From: Begonia masoniana
Lineage: Eukaryota > Streptophyta > Magnoliopsida > Cucurbitales > Begoniaceae
Length of the DNA stretch: 64,000 nt
NCBI GenBank assembly: GCA_022432975.1
Contig: CM039503.1
Location: forward strand, 54,186,466-54,250,465
Reading direction: 5' to 3'
The translations under genes and the position numbers were made by a program. The notes below the pieces were generated by a model. That model saw only the letters and a program-made list of their open reading frames with translations, was not told where the DNA came from and searched no databases. Of this stretch, positions 11,929-22,823 are shown in pieces. Position 1 is the stretch's first letter; each line of letters opens with the position of its first letter.

Positions 11929-13436
11929 TTATTCAGGTGTCATAGGAAGTAATTTGATAGTCCTACCGCCGAATTTCAAACTATAATTGTTGAGGAATCC
12001 GTCATGCTCCACCCTACGATCATAAAGCCATGGTCTCCCAAGTAGAAGATGACTCGCATTCATAGGCACGACATCGCAAAGAACCACGTCTTTATACTTG
12101 CCAACAATGAAATTGACGGTTACTTGCTTCGTCACCTTGATGTCATCCCTATCGCCAAACCATCTTAACTTATATGGCTTAGGGTGATTAGTTGTCTCCA
12201 ATCCAAGCTTTTTCACCATATCTTTGAAAGCTACATTAACGCAACTTCCACCATCAATAATCATTGAACACACTTTATCCTTGACTGCACATCTACTTTG
12301 AAAAATATTTTTCCTTTGGCAGTCTTCTTTAACATTCTTAGAAACAAGGGTTCTTCGAATAACCATCAGAAGTGGTCCATCTTGAGCAACACATTCATCC
12401 GAGTCGTGCTCACTCTCGTCATCTACCTCTTCTTCTTCATCCTTATCGAGGTATTGACCTTCGTCATTCTCGCTCTCCCATTCTCCAGTAGATTCTTTGA
12501 TAACCATCACTCGACGGTTAGAGCATTCATTGGCGTAATGTCCCTTGCCTAAACACTTGTAGCATTGGACATCACGGGCTCGTAGTCCTTTAGATGTAGT
12601 GGCTTGATTTTTTTCCGTCGGAGGGGGTTTGTTTTGATTGAAGGGAGTCTTAGGTTGCCAATTACGGTTAACCGGCCTTTTATCTTCGTTCTTCCATGGA
12701 GGTTTTGGTTTGTCTTGATCTAGATGCCTAGGTGGAAATTTAGTGGGAAAGTTCGATTTTCGTTTTCTTTTGAGTTGTCTTTCCACCGTAAGGGCAAGTT
12801 GAATCACTTTCTCCATAGCCTCCAATTGATGTACTTCAACCACATCACCAATTTCACAGTTCAATCCACGAATGAATCTCGCGATGAGTTGCTCCTCCGG
12901 CTCATCAATAGCACATCGCATATTGAGAGTCTCAAATTCTGATATATACTCATCGACCGAGAGCGAATTTTGTTTGAGGGTGTGAAGTTGGTGGAAGAGT
13001 TCGTGTTTGTAATGTCGGGGAACGAACCTCTTATACATTAAATCTTTCATGGCATTCCAAGTTACGACGGGATATCTTAATGTTCTCATCCTTTGGTTCT
13101 TAAAGTTAGACCACCATAAAGCAGCGTGGCCCGTTAATTCAAGAGAGGCGAGTTGAATTTTGAGTCGCTTGGAATAGTTGTGACACTCGAAAACTCTCTC
13201 TACTTTATCGACCCAATCTAGGTATGTATGACCGTCGCACGTTCCATTGAAAGATGGAATTGACATTTTCACATTACGGAGGTCGTCGTTGTCCCTACGA
13301 CGATTTGGACGATACTCTTCATCATCATCCATTCAATTCTCATCCTCCGAGTTATAAGATCGTGGTCTCCTTCTACGGGGTTCAGCCCATATTTCTACCT
13401 CTATGGGTGGTTGCAAAGGTGGTTGACGTCTAGGAC
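11929..13436 (-). pseudogene. Gypsy gag (C-terminal part) and protease
   Basis: The long frame 11929-13332 has a retrotransposon gag domain (YLDWVDKVERVFECHNYSKR, ELTGHAALWWSNFK), a CCHC zinc knuckle (CYKCLGKGHYANEC) and an aspartic protease region with IIDGGSCVNVAFKDMV and LLLGRPWLYDRRVEHDG. The flanking frame continues upstream to 13436 but with a TGA at about 13336. It joins the gag N-terminus at 24380-24633 once the Sirevirus insertion is removed, giving VIPE then RPRRQPP in frame. The protease active site is DGG rather than DTG/DSG; similar plant gypsy proteins share this from memory, so it need not be damage. Confidence 0.8.
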
Positions 13437-13441
13437 GTTTG

Positions 13442-14992
13442 TGTAGGACCGTAATTGTCTAAGAGGGGGGTGAATTAGACTTTTTAATTTTACTAAAATT
13501 AAACTTAATTTCTCTTCTTGATTAAAACTTAAATTTAACACAAGTGCTCAAATAATGTAAAGAGAGAGAGAGAGAAATTCGACACCAGTATTTTTACGTG
13601 GTTCGGCCAAACTGCCTACGTCCACGCTTCAAGGCTCACCCCTTGAAGATCCTTAACCTTCTCCTCACGAGAATGACTAGATCGGGATTCCGGGCTCCGA
13701 TCAATTGCCTTTACAATTCTGGATTGAACTTGCCGGGCGTCAATCCACTGCCTTTACAAATAATTTGTGTTTGTGAAATTGATCACAGACTACACTCTCA
13801 CAGCAGAAATCTCAAGTTCGAGTTTAGAGAGATGTACAGTGATTACAGAGTATGAAAACTTTTGCAGCTTAGGGCTATCAATTGAAAATTCGCAAAGGTT
13901 AGTCTACGAGCCTTTTCTTCTGCTTATATACTCTGTATATCCTTGCTTCATAGAATTGAATGCTTCTTACTCCAAATAAAAAATGTTACCGTTGGGAAGC
14001 ATCCGTACTGAAGCAGCTATCCGTTGCATCTGAAAAATGTTGTTCGTCGTCGCCATTAAAGGTCTGGAGTTAATGCTTGAAAACGACATCACTGTAGCTT
14101 CGCGGCTAACTTTAAATTCTGGCGGAAGATCATAACCAGATGCAGCTTGTAAAATAATGCCACGTCATCGGTAAATGCAACTTGTAGAGCCATCGGCATA
14201 TGAGGCTTCAAATGTAATCGGCAGCTGACTTAATATGTCATCAGCAGGAATACCATCGGCAAAAGAGTCTTCATATGTCATCGTTATAAGAATCTTTGGA
14301 TGCCATCGGTATTTGGAGTGTAAGACCCCATCGGTATTTGCATCTTGTAGGGCCATCGGCAGATGAGTCTTTGAATGCCATCGGCATTTGAATCTTCGTA
14401 AGCTATTGGCAGATGAGTCCTTGGAGTTTTGTCGTCTAGTGATCGGCATGAGAAACCTTGAACGACATCGGCAGATGCAGCTACAAAGCAATCGGCATGA
14501 ACATCTTTAAACGCCATCGGCACGAGTTTCTTTAAACGCCATCGGCACGAGTTTCTTTAAAATGCCATCGGCAGATGTAAACTTTGAACTCCATCGGCAG
14601 AGACAACCGTAAATACTATCGGCATGAGAATCCTTGAACAGTGTCGGCAAGAGTAGCTTCAAATGCTATCGGCAGATTGCATCTTGACACGTCATCGGCA
14701 CAAGCACGCACTGAACGACTTCTTCTTCTGTCTTTTAGCAATCGGCAGAAGCCTTCATTTCTTTGTCGTCTTGTGATCGGCACAAGGAACAACTAATTTT
14801 AGCCCTGTTTAACTATTCAGCCCTGTATACTCAATACAATTTATTAGATAACTAAAATACCCTTTTCAAGGGTATTTCCAAATAACCTCATATTCATTAT
14901 TCTCATTAAATACACATAATCAAATTACATTATTTATCCTTTAAATACATCATCAAAAACATATTATGACTTAAACACTCTATAAGTCAACA
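13442..14992 (-). repeat. Sirevirus 3' LTR (left copy)
   Basis: It starts TGTAGGACCG and ends AGTCAACA. It has a GA run at 13562-13575 and the ATCGGCA repeat array at 14160-14780. Confidence 0.92.
14160..14780. repeat. Degenerate tandem array of an ATCGGCA-containing unit in the LTR
   Basis: The core CATCGGCA (or ATCGGTA, ATTGGCA) recurs about 24 times at roughly 25-30 base spacing, each followed by a variable GATGAGTCTTTGAA-like spacer. One unit is exactly repeated side by side near 14512-14560. The same array is at 23542-24162 in the other LTR. The inverse motif (CATCTGCCGAT, CATCTACCGAT) recurs between env-like and pol at about 17950-18005. Confidence 0.8.
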
Positions 14993-15006
14993 ATCTCCCC
15001 CTTTTT
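14993..15006 (-). other. Sirevirus polypurine tract
   Basis: The minus strand reads AAAAAGGGGGAGAT directly before the 3' LTR. Confidence 0.85.
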
Positions 15007-15127
15007 GATGATGACAATATGAATTTGATTAATTTAAATACTCCCCCATAATTCTAGCTGCTCCCCCATAGTATATGCATTTTATTCAGTTAACCATACA
15101 GAGCAAATCCAAAAACACAGAGCAAGC

Positions 15128-15345
15128 ATATATCCAAAAAAAAATATATATCCAGAATGCTAACTAATCAGACTCAAAGCAAATATATATATTCAGAATG
15201 CTAACTAATCAGACTCAAAGCAAATATATATATTCAGAATGCTAACCAAGTCATACTCAATCATCAAATACACTATTCTCCAATATATATATTCAGAATG
15301 CTAACCAAGTCATACTCAATCATCAAATACACTATTCTCCCCCAT
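15128..15345. repeat. Tandem repeats between env-like ORF and 3' LTR
   Basis: Units containing ATATATATTCAGAATGCTAA occur four times. The first pair is followed by a CTAATCAGACTCAAAGCAAA segment; the second pair is followed by an AAGTCATACTCAATCATCAA segment. So two different repeat units are each duplicated. The rest of 15007-15470 is A/T-rich and non-coding. Confidence 0.8.
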
Positions 15346-15470
15346 TGACATTATCAAAAACAGATTAGAGAAAGAGCAGAAGCAATGCATTAATGAAAGA
15401 AACAGAGAAATTGTATTTGAATACCAATTAATGTGTTTACAAGACAAAAAAAATAAAAACTTAGGAATAA

Positions 15471-17756
15471 CTACTTGAAGAAACCTACAAATCGTGTCCA
15501 AAAGGCTTGATGAAGCCATGAAGGCACGGCACGATTTGAAGAAATATAAGCATCTACAAGCTCTGGAAGGGAGCGATTATTCAGAGGGATAGGTGGCTGA
15601 TATACCACTATGGCCAGACAAGGAGGAGGCTCAACAATAGGGTCAGCAGGAAGAACAGCAGCAACATCAGCAACTTCAGCAACTGCAGTAACTTCAGCAA
15701 CTGCAGTAACTTCAGTCTCCTGAAGATCCAAAGGCATTAGGCACACATCGTCAGCTACCTCATGCCTGGAAAATGGAAGAAATAGATCTTCAAAACAAGG
15801 AACAGAACTTGAGGGCAGGTCGGGTTCAGGTTCAGGTTCAGGTGTCAAGGCAGCAATGGAGGATTGGAGTTTCTCAATTTCCCTGACAATCATGCGCCGA
15901 TCAGCATCCACTTTTTGAGTCAGCAAACCAAGACCAGAATCTAAGTCAGTGGACAAGTCTTTGTGATTCTTTACAAGTTTGGCATCCAGAGACTGTTCAA
16001 TCCGACTTTCCATGGTACTGAGAGCAGACTCAATGCGGTCAATAGAGGCTTTCAGCTCAGAATATCGAGTCTCATTCAGTGAGAATCGCCTCTGATAGGT
16101 TAGAGGAATGGTTGGTATGGATGGCAGAGCAGGAAGGAGTGGAGGGGATGGAGGAGCTGGTTGGACAGGTGATGGAGGAGCTGGTGAGGGCAATCTGATT
16201 GGAGATTGAGGTGGAGGTGGAGGAGTAGAAGGAGGAGTACTGAGGGGAGTAGTCGGGATTGGAGATGAAGGTGGTGAAGGTATAGCCGGTGGAGAAAGAA
16301 GTTGGACTGGTGATGAAGGAGCCGTAGCCGATTTGGTGGGAGACTGGGGAACAGGTGAGGGCAGTCGCATTGGAGATGGTGGTGCTGATGGTATAGCTGG
16401 TGGGATCGAAGATGTAGAAGGTGAAGGTATAGCCAGTGGAACTGTAGATGTAGTTTGTGAGGAAGAGAGTTGGACTGGAGATGGAGGGACTGATGGTGCT
16501 GGTGGGGGGCCATGTTGGAAAATTGAAGTAATGGCTTGCATCAGTGGAGAGATGGAGGGAAAGGCAGGCTGAGAAGGCAAGATAAGAGAAGGGGGAGGTG
16601 ATTGAGGTTGTTCTGGAATTGGAGGAGGCAAAAGAGAGGGAACAGAGGTTGCCTCTGAGAGAGATGCTGTAGAGGAGGAAGTAGTTTTGTGCCTACGCTT
16701 CAGAGGAGAAGGTTCTGGTTCTGAGCTAGACTCCCTAGAAAGGGAAGGGGAAATGGCACTGACAGGAAGACCTGAAGCACCTTCTTCTTCAGCAGATTCC
16801 TCTGGCAGGATAAGTTTCCTCTTACCACGCCTGACAGGAACTGCCATAGTAGCCTTTTGCTTCGGCTTTTTCATGATTGGCTTTTCCTTGCTGACAAAAT
16901 TAATTCCCATCTTGCTTAGAGTGATTTGGGAATAATAATTTCCGTCCTTAAGAACCACAGGTGCAATCTCCTCAGGAAAAGCAATGTCCAGCTTGACAAA
17001 TAACCGCATAAGAAGCAAATTATACGGTAAGGAAGAAACCTTGGAGGAAACGGCAAGAATCATCCTTCGAATAACTATGTATCCAATGTTGAAGGGTCTT
17101 TTAAAGTAGAGGGCAAACAGAACAAATAGTTCCAATGCGCTCACCTCGTTATAATGTCCACCCTTGGGAACAATATTGAAGTCAATCATATGACGGAATA
17201 GTTTGGCTCTAGGTAGCAGATGATTGCCTTTTAATTGATCATATGTTTGGTTGGGGTCCACTGCAATTTCTCTAAGAAATTGATCTCCATCAGACGTTCC
17301 AATGAAAGGTAGCTCATGCCCTGTCACATACTTGAAAGGGCAGTTGTCCAAATGAGAAGCACCCAGAAGGGCATTGATGGACTGAGGAGTGATCACAATG
17401 TGTTTATTATAAACATAACTCGAAATGGACGGGTGATCAGAGGCAAAGCTAAGGTTTGCATAAAACATTTTAATTGCTTCTGGGTAGTAGAAAGATTCGG
17501 TTTCAAATAAACCTATTAACCCCAGATCCGTCAAGGGTTCAATAATGTCCAAACCAGCTAGCTTTTCAAAGAAAAGACCTTTACTAAGAATCAACGATCG
17601 GTACTGATAATCATTGAGATATTTTACCTCAGTAGCTTGACAGACAAAGTAGAAAGATGGCCACTCTGTGCCACGAGGAATCTCTCGAGCATAAACATTG
17701 ACCTTCTTCTTTGCTGGTTTGGGAACGGTGCGAGATGATTGACCTTGAGATTCCAT
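15471..17756 (-). CDS. Sirevirus env-like / plant transposon ORF, 761 residues
   Basis: This intact ORF follows pol, in the position of the env-like gene of Sireviruses. Residues about 30-290 form a globular domain (YARE-start, LLGASHLDNCPFKYVTG, RAKLFRHMIDFNIVPKGGHY, YFKRPFNIGYIVIRRMILAV) that resembles the putative plant transposon protein domain common in plant genomes. A basic patch (about 295-320, KKPKQKATM, RRGKRK) could be a nuclear localisation signal. A long Ser/Pro-rich linker (about 340-570) follows, then a predicted coiled coil (about 580-650, ELKASIDRIESALSTMESRI). I see no signal peptide, no clear membrane anchor and no cleavage-site pattern, so an envelope role is not supported by the sequence. 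Function is unknown. Confidence 0.85.
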   Translation of the reverse strand: MESQGQSSRTVPKPAKKKVNVYAREIPRGTEWPSFYFVCQATEVKYLNDYQYRSLILSKGLFFEKLAGLDIIEPLTDLGLIGLFETESFYYPEAIKMFYANLSFASDHPSISSYVYNKHIVITPQSINALLGASHLDNCPFKYVTGHELPFIGTSDGDQFLREIAVDPNQTYDQLKGNHLLPRAKLFRHMIDFNIVPKGGHYNEVSALELFVLFALYFKRPFNIGYIVIRRMILAVSSKVSSLPYNLLLMRLFVKLDIAFPEEIAPVVLKDGNYYSQITLSKMGINFVSKEKPIMKKPKQKATMAVPVRRGKRKLILPEESAEEEGASGLPVSAISPSLSRESSSEPEPSPLKRRHKTTSSSTASLSEATSVPSLLPPPIPEQPQSPPPSLILPSQPAFPSISPLMQAITSIFQHGPPPAPSVPPSPVQLSSSQTTSTVPLAIPSPSTSSIPPAIPSAPPSPMRLPSPVPQSPTKSATAPSSPVQLLSPPAIPSPPSSPIPTTPLSTPPSTPPPPPQSPIRLPSPAPPSPVQPAPPSPPLLPALPSIPTIPLTYQRRFSLNETRYSELKASIDRIESALSTMESRIEQSLDAKLVKNHKDLSTDLDSGLGLLTQKVDADRRMIVREIEKLQSSIAALTPEPEPEPDLPSSSVPCFEDLFLPFSRHEVADDVCLMPLDLQETEVTAVAEVTAVAEVADVAAVLPADPIVEPPPCLAIVVYQPPIPLNNRSLPELVDAYISSNRAVPSWLHQAFWTRFVGFFK

Positions 17757-18060
17757 TTCTTGTAGAGGATTCGACAGAGAAGGTTTGGTAGGGCAGGGGG
17801 TTTCAGAAAGAGCGCGAAAGATGAAGTGAGTCGGCAGTGAAAGACGAGTTTAAAAGACAAACAGAGTTGTCCGACTAAGAAGTCACACGTGTAACACCGA
17901 TATCTTTCGATGGAGAACACGTGGCGGCAGATTAAGGAAAACATTTCATCTACCGATAGAAATGCATCTGCCGATCCTTAGAGACTAGAACGGCATCTAC
18001 CGATGCCTTCACAGAAAAGAAAAACTCTAACACTTAAGATTTACCAACAGAGGAAGAGCC
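17757..18060 (-). other. Spacer between pol and env-like ORF
   Basis: This 304-base non-coding stretch contains paired words ACACGTG (17884-17890) and ACACGTGG (17918-17925) and repeated CATCTRCCGAT motifs at 17949-18005. The latter echo the LTR array in inverse orientation. It may hold a splice acceptor or promoter for the env-like ORF; none can be proved from sequence. Confidence 0.5.
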
Positions 18061-21000
18061 TTAGTTTTTCTCAAACCGAATGAGTCCTAACCTTATTCTT
18101 ATATTATTGAAGGTTTTCTCATCTAGAGGCTTAGTAAAAATGTCTGCTAATTGATCTACAGAGTTAACGAATTCTAAAGAAATATCACCTCTTTGAACAT
18201 GATCTCGGATGAAGTGATATCTGACATCTATGTGCTTTGTTCTAGAGTGTTGAATAGGATTTTTAGAAATGTTAATGGCACTGGTGTTATCACACCGAAT
18301 AGGAATCCTATCATAAAACAGATTGTAATCTTCCAAAGTCTGTTTCATCCAAAGCATTTGTGCACAACAACTACCAGCAGCAATATATTCACTCTCAGCA
18401 GTTGACAATGCAACAGAATTCTGTTTCTTCGAATACCAAGACACTAGAGATTCTCCTAGGAACTGACAAGTGCCACTAGTGCTTTTTCTATCAATAAGAC
18501 TACCAGCATAGTCAGAATCAGAATATCCTATTAGATCAAAAGAGGTACCTTTCGGATACCAGAGTCCTAAGTCAATTGTCCCACTTAGATATTTAAAAAT
18601 CCGTTTAACAGCAGATAAGTGAGACTCCTTAGGGGCAGCTTGAAACCTAGCACAGAGACATACGCTAAACAGAATGTCTGGTCTACTGGCAGTTAGGTAT
18701 AGCAAAGATCCGATCATACCACGATATTTCTTTATATCCACATTTATTCCATTTTCATCTTTATCCAATTTGGTTGTGGTACTCATGGGAGTTCTAGAAG
18801 GTTTGACAGATTCTAAACCAAATCGCTTAAGGAGTTCCTTAATATACTTTTCTTGACAGAAGAAAATTCCATCAAGAGACTGACTAATCTGGAATCCTAA
18901 GAAAAACTTTAACTCCCCCATCATACTCATTTCAAATTCACTTTGCATGAGGGAGGAAAACTCATTACACAAGTGGACATTGGTTGATCCAAAAATGATG
19001 TCATCGACATAAATTTGAACCAGCAAAATATCATTGTCCTTTTGCATGGTAAACAGGGTTGAATCAGAGTTACCCTTTTTGAAATTTCTTTCTTCAAGGA
19101 AATTCTTCAACCTGTCATACCAAGCTCTAGGAGCCTGTTTAAGACCATAAAGAGCTTTTCTAAGTTTGTAGACATGACTGGGTTTATCAAATGATTCAAA
19201 ACCTAAAGGCTGCTCTACATAAACTTCTTCCATAATATATCCATTTAAAAAGGCACTCTTTACATCCATTTGAAAGAGTGTGAAGTTTTTGTAGCAGGCA
19301 AAAGCTAGAAGCATCCTAATTGACTCTAGTCTAGCTACAGGGGCAAAAGATTCCTCAAAATCAATACCCTCTTCCTGAGAGTATCCCTTAGCAACTAGTC
19401 TAGCCTTGTTTCTTATAACAATCCCATTTTCATCCAATTTATTCTTAAATACCCATTTGGTTCCTATAATGGGATGATCCTTAGGCCGTGGAACAAGTTC
19501 CCATACCTTGCTCCTTTCAAACTGATTTAACTCTTCTTGCATGGCCATAATCCAATTTTCATCACTCTCGGCCTCTTCAAACTTCTTAGGTTCTATTTGA
19601 GAGATAAATGCCACATTGGCACAGAGATTCCTAAGAGAGGATCTAGTCTTAACTCCTAAAGAAGGATCACCTAAAATTTCCTCTATTGGATGACTTCTAA
19701 TATATTTCCAATCTCTAGGTAGATCTGCAGATTCATCTTTAACAGGAACAATTTTTAGAGAACTAGAGGATGGTTCTATAGGAGAGGGATCAGTAGATTT
19801 TTCCAAAGAAAGAGAGTCAAGTTGATTGTCCAAAACATCATCCTCATCCACATTGATTGTGGGTTGAGGGGTCTCATCAAAGTTGACATGAACAGATTCC
19901 TCAACAACAAGAGATCTCCTATTGAAGACTCTATATGCTTTACTTGACAGAGAATAACCAAGAAAAATTCCAATATCTGATTTAGAATCGAATTTTCCTA
20001 AGTTATCTTTGGTATTTAGGATGAAGCATTTACTGCCAAACGCTCTAAAGTACTTAACAGTAGGAGTTTTTCCACTCCAGAGCTCATAAGGAGTTTTCTC
20101 TAGAATAGGTCTTATGGAGACCCTGTTAAGAACATAGCAGGCTGTTGCAACTGCCTCAGCCCAGAAGTATTTTGGAAGGGAATTTTCAATAAGCATAGTC
20201 CGAGCAAGTTCTTGGAGAGACCTATTTTTCCTCTCAACAACACCATTTTGCTGAGGGGTTCTAGGAGAGGAGAAATTGTGCTCAATTCCATACTTGAGGC
20301 ACAGAAGTTCAAATCTGTCATTTTCAAATTCTCCACCATGATCACTACGAATAGCAATTATGGTGAGCTCCTTTTCATTTTGAACTCTTTTCCTAAAACT
20401 AGAAAAGGTTTCAAAAGTCTCATCCTTAGACTTTAGAAAGAATACCCAAGAGAACCTAGAGAAATCATCTACAATGACAAAAGCATAGAATTTGCCTCCT
20501 AAGCTTGCTATATTAGAAGGACCGAAGAGGTCCATGTGAAGGAGTTGGAGAGGCTTAGAGGTAGATATCACACTCTTAGATTTAAAAGAAGATTTGATCT
20601 GCTTGCCCATTTGACAAGCCTCACAGACTTTATCCTTTTCAAAGGATATCTTAGGAATCCCTCTAACTAAATCATCCTTAGTAATCTTAGCTAAGGTATC
20701 CATTCCTACGTGTCCTAATCTTCTATGCCAAATCCAAGCATCATGAGAAGAATTAACAGCAAAGCATTTCTCATTAACATGCTCAACAACATCCATATCA
20801 ATAACATAGATATTTTCTTTTCTATAACCAGATAACAGAGTTTTATCATTAGATGCATCTTTAATTATGCAGGAGTTAGATTTAAAAATCACTTCATATC
20901 CTTTATCACATAACTGGCTAATACTAAGCAGATTATGCTTTAACCCTTCAACTAAAAGCACATTTTCAATAGACGGATTAAAACTGTTACCTATATTGCC

Positions 21001-21156
21001 GATGCCAACAATTTTGCCCTTTTGGTTTCCACCAAAAGTAACACTTCCTTTCTTTTTGTTGACAGAGGCAAACATGGTTGAGTCTCCTGTCATATGCCTC
21101 GAGCATCCACTGTCGAGGTACCACTGGTTCTTTCCAGGAGAACACTCAACCTGCAA
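18061..21156 (-). CDS. Sirevirus pol: protease, integrase, reverse transcriptase, RNase H
   Basis: The intact frame is 1031 residues from the first ATG, but homology begins a few codons earlier ([13 protein letters not shown]). In order: protease ([13 protein letters not shown]); GAG-pre-integrase and integrase zinc finger ([21 protein letters not shown]); integrase catalytic core with D, D and E in [19 protein letters not shown] and [11 protein letters not shown]; reverse transcriptase with YVDDIIFGS; RNase H with GYSDSDYAG and [13 protein letters not shown]-terminal tail ([14 protein letters not shown]). No internal stop or shift is seen, so the enzymes could be active. Its frame differs by one base from gag. 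Confidence 0.93.
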   Translation of the reverse strand: MQVECSPGKNQWYLDSGCSRHMTGDSTMFASVNKKKGSVTFGGNQKGKIVGIGNIGNSFNPSIENVLLVEGLKHNLLSISQLCDKGYEVIFKSNSCIIKDASNDKTLLSGYRKENIYVIDMDVVEHVNEKCFAVNSSHDAWIWHRRLGHVGMDTLAKITKDDLVRGIPKISFEKDKVCEACQMGKQIKSSFKSKSVISTSKPLQLLHMDLFGPSNIASLGGKFYAFVIVDDFSRFSWVFFLKSKDETFETFSSFRKRVQNEKELTIIAIRSDHGGEFENDRFELLCLKYGIEHNFSSPRTPQQNGVVERKNRSLQELARTMLIENSLPKYFWAEAVATACYVLNRVSIRPILEKTPYELWSGKTPTVKYFRAFGSKCFILNTKDNLGKFDSKSDIGIFLGYSLSSKAYRVFNRRSLVVEESVHVNFDETPQPTINVDEDDVLDNQLDSLSLEKSTDPSPIEPSSSSLKIVPVKDESADLPRDWKYIRSHPIEEILGDPSLGVKTRSSLRNLCANVAFISQIEPKKFEEAESDENWIMAMQEELNQFERSKVWELVPRPKDHPIIGTKWVFKNKLDENGIVIRNKARLVAKGYSQEEGIDFEESFAPVARLESIRMLLAFACYKNFTLFQMDVKSAFLNGYIMEEVYVEQPLGFESFDKPSHVYKLRKALYGLKQAPRAWYDRLKNFLEERNFKKGNSDSTLFTMQKDNDILLVQIYVDDIIFGSTNVHLCNEFSSLMQSEFEMSMMGELKFFLGFQISQSLDGIFFCQEKYIKELLKRFGLESVKPSRTPMSTTTKLDKDENGINVDIKKYRGMIGSLLYLTASRPDILFSVCLCARFQAAPKESHLSAVKRIFKYLSGTIDLGLWYPKGTSFDLIGYSDSDYAGSLIDRKSTSGTCQFLGESLVSWYSKKQNSVALSTAESEYIAAGSCCAQMLWMKQTLEDYNLFYDRIPIRCDNTSAINISKNPIQHSRTKHIDVRYHFIRDHVQRGDISLEFVNSVDQLADIFTKPLDEKTFNNIRIRLGLIRFEKN

Positions 21157-21164
21157 AACAGAAA

Positions 21165-22769
21165 TCAGGTTGTCTTCTTAGGTACCCAAATCTTTTGGGT
21201 CCTAGAGTTAGGCCTGGTTCCCTTAGGAACCCATTGTAATTTGCTACCTGATTTCATACTGTTTATTTTTAAAGGACATACAAAAGACTTATGTCCTACT
21301 TCATTACACATATGGCAGACAGTTGACTTAACAAAGTAATTCTTATAAGATTTCTTTTTGCAAAACATGTCATACCCTAAGCCAGTTTTATCGACTTGCA
21401 TTCTTTGATCACTTATCAACATGTTCAGTTTATTACTACTAAGAGTCAATTTCTTAACAAAATAGTCTAAAAATTCATTTTTCTTTTTCAGTTCATACAC
21501 TTCCTTTTCAAGCTGATTGTTTTCATTTTCTTGCTTCTCAATTAAGCTTGCATTTTCCTTTTTCAATGCATTGTACTTAGTCTTTAACATGCTGAATTGT
21601 TTTACTAGATCATTAAAAGCATCTACTATATCTCCATCATCGTCATCAATTTCACTGTCACTTAAGGTACAAGGAGATATAGAACTAACCTTATCTTCGT
21701 GAGCCATAAAACAGAGGTTAGCAACTTCCTCATCTTCTGAAGAGGAAGTGTCACTTTCACATTCATCCCAGGTTGCCTTCATGGCCTTCTTCTTGAACTT
21801 TTTGGGATATTTCTTCGCCTGAGGACAATCTGCCTTCATATGGCCAGGCTTGCCGCACCCAAAACAGGTGATTTCCTTCTCCTTTTGAGGTTTTTCACCC
21901 TTTTGGAATCTTCTTCCCTGCATTCTCTTCCTTTGGAGGAATTTGCTGAACCTCCTAGTGATGAGAGCTATATCCTCATCATCTTCATCAACTTCTTCCT
22001 CATCAGATTCTTCATGTTTACTGGATGAGGCAGAGGAGGCCTTCAGGGCGATGTCCTTTCTCTTAGAGATCTCTTTCTCTTTGAGGTCCTCCTTTTCATT
22101 TGCCCTCATTGTGATCTCATGCGTCATGAGAGATCCAATGAGCTCCTCAAGCTTCAAAGTTTTGAGATCCTTAGCTTCCTGAATGGCAGTCACCTTAGGT
22201 TGCCATGCTCTCGGTAGGCATCTCAGAAGTTTCCTTACCTGTTCTTCACCTGAGTAAATCTTACCAAGAGCTTTAAGACCATTAGTAATGTTAGTAAATC
22301 GAGTAAACATGGAACTTATAGTTTCTCCTTTTTCCATGGAGAACAGTTCATATTCATGAACTAACATGCTCAGTTTACTCTCTTTAACCTGATTTGTGCC
22401 CTCGTGTGTGACCTCAAGTAGATGCCAGATCTCTTGTGCACTCTCACACCCTTGTACTCTATTAAACTCATCTCTGTTCAGAGCACAGTACAGGGTGTTT
22501 ATTGCCTTGGCATTCAGGCTCAGGTTCTTCTTATCAGTATCATTTAATTCGTGTGAAGCTTTGGGTATTCTAATACCATTTTCTGTTTTAAAAGCTATGT
22601 ATGGACCATTTACTATATTATTCCATAAATCATAGTCCATAGCCTGAACGTAGATTCTCATCATAGATTTCCAGTACACATAATCACTACCATCGAAGAA
22701 TGGAGGTCTGGTGGTAGACTGACCTTCTATTTGTGAAGAGTGTGTGTTGAATGCCATTACGAATATCAC
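21165..22769 (-). CDS. Sirevirus gag, 534 residues
   Basis: Intact capsid/nucleocapsid ORF. An N-terminal copia gag domain ([19 protein letters not shown], then [20 protein letters not shown]) is followed by an acidic linker ([18 protein letters not shown]) and a first CCHC knuckle ([14 protein letters not shown]). A long coiled coil comes next ([20 protein letters not shown]), then a second knuckle ([14 protein letters not shown]). It ends KIWVPKKTT with a TGA just before pol. Two knuckles plus a coiled coil fit the large gag typical of Sireviruses. If 22769 is not the true start, MAFNTHSS five residues in is the alternative. Confidence 0.92.
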   Translation of the reverse strand: MIFVMAFNTHSSQIEGQSTTRPPFFDGSDYVYWKSMMRIYVQAMDYDLWNNIVNGPYIAFKTENGIRIPKASHELNDTDKKNLSLNAKAINTLYCALNRDEFNRVQGCESAQEIWHLLEVTHEGTNQVKESKLSMLVHEYELFSMEKGETISSMFTRFTNITNGLKALGKIYSGEEQVRKLLRCLPRAWQPKVTAIQEAKDLKTLKLEELIGSLMTHEITMRANEKEDLKEKEISKRKDIALKASSASSSKHEESDEEEVDEDDEDIALITRRFSKFLQRKRMQGRRFQKGEKPQKEKEITCFGCGKPGHMKADCPQAKKYPKKFKKKAMKATWDECESDTSSSEDEEVANLCFMAHEDKVSSISPCTLSDSEIDDDDGDIVDAFNDLVKQFSMLKTKYNALKKENASLIEKQENENNQLEKEVYELKKKNEFLDYFVKKLTLSSNKLNMLISDQRMQVDKTGLGYDMFCKKKSYKNYFVKSTVCHMCNEVGHKSFVCPLKINSMKSGSKLQWVPKGTRPNSRTQKIWVPKKTT

Positions 22770-22809
22770 AGTATTTTCAAGATAAACTACTTAGACAATA
22801 TATAACCTT

Positions 22810-22821
22810 GCTCTGATACCA
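22810..22821 (-). other. Sirevirus primer binding site
   Basis: The minus strand reads TGGTATCAGAGC just inside the 5' LTR, matching initiator tRNA-Met. Confidence 0.9.
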
Positions 22822-22823
22822 AT

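Noticed and set aside
14160..14780. Regularly spaced repeats that could suggest a CRISPR array
   Set aside because: Units are degenerate, spacers are related to each other, the host is a plant and the array lies inside an LTR present twice.
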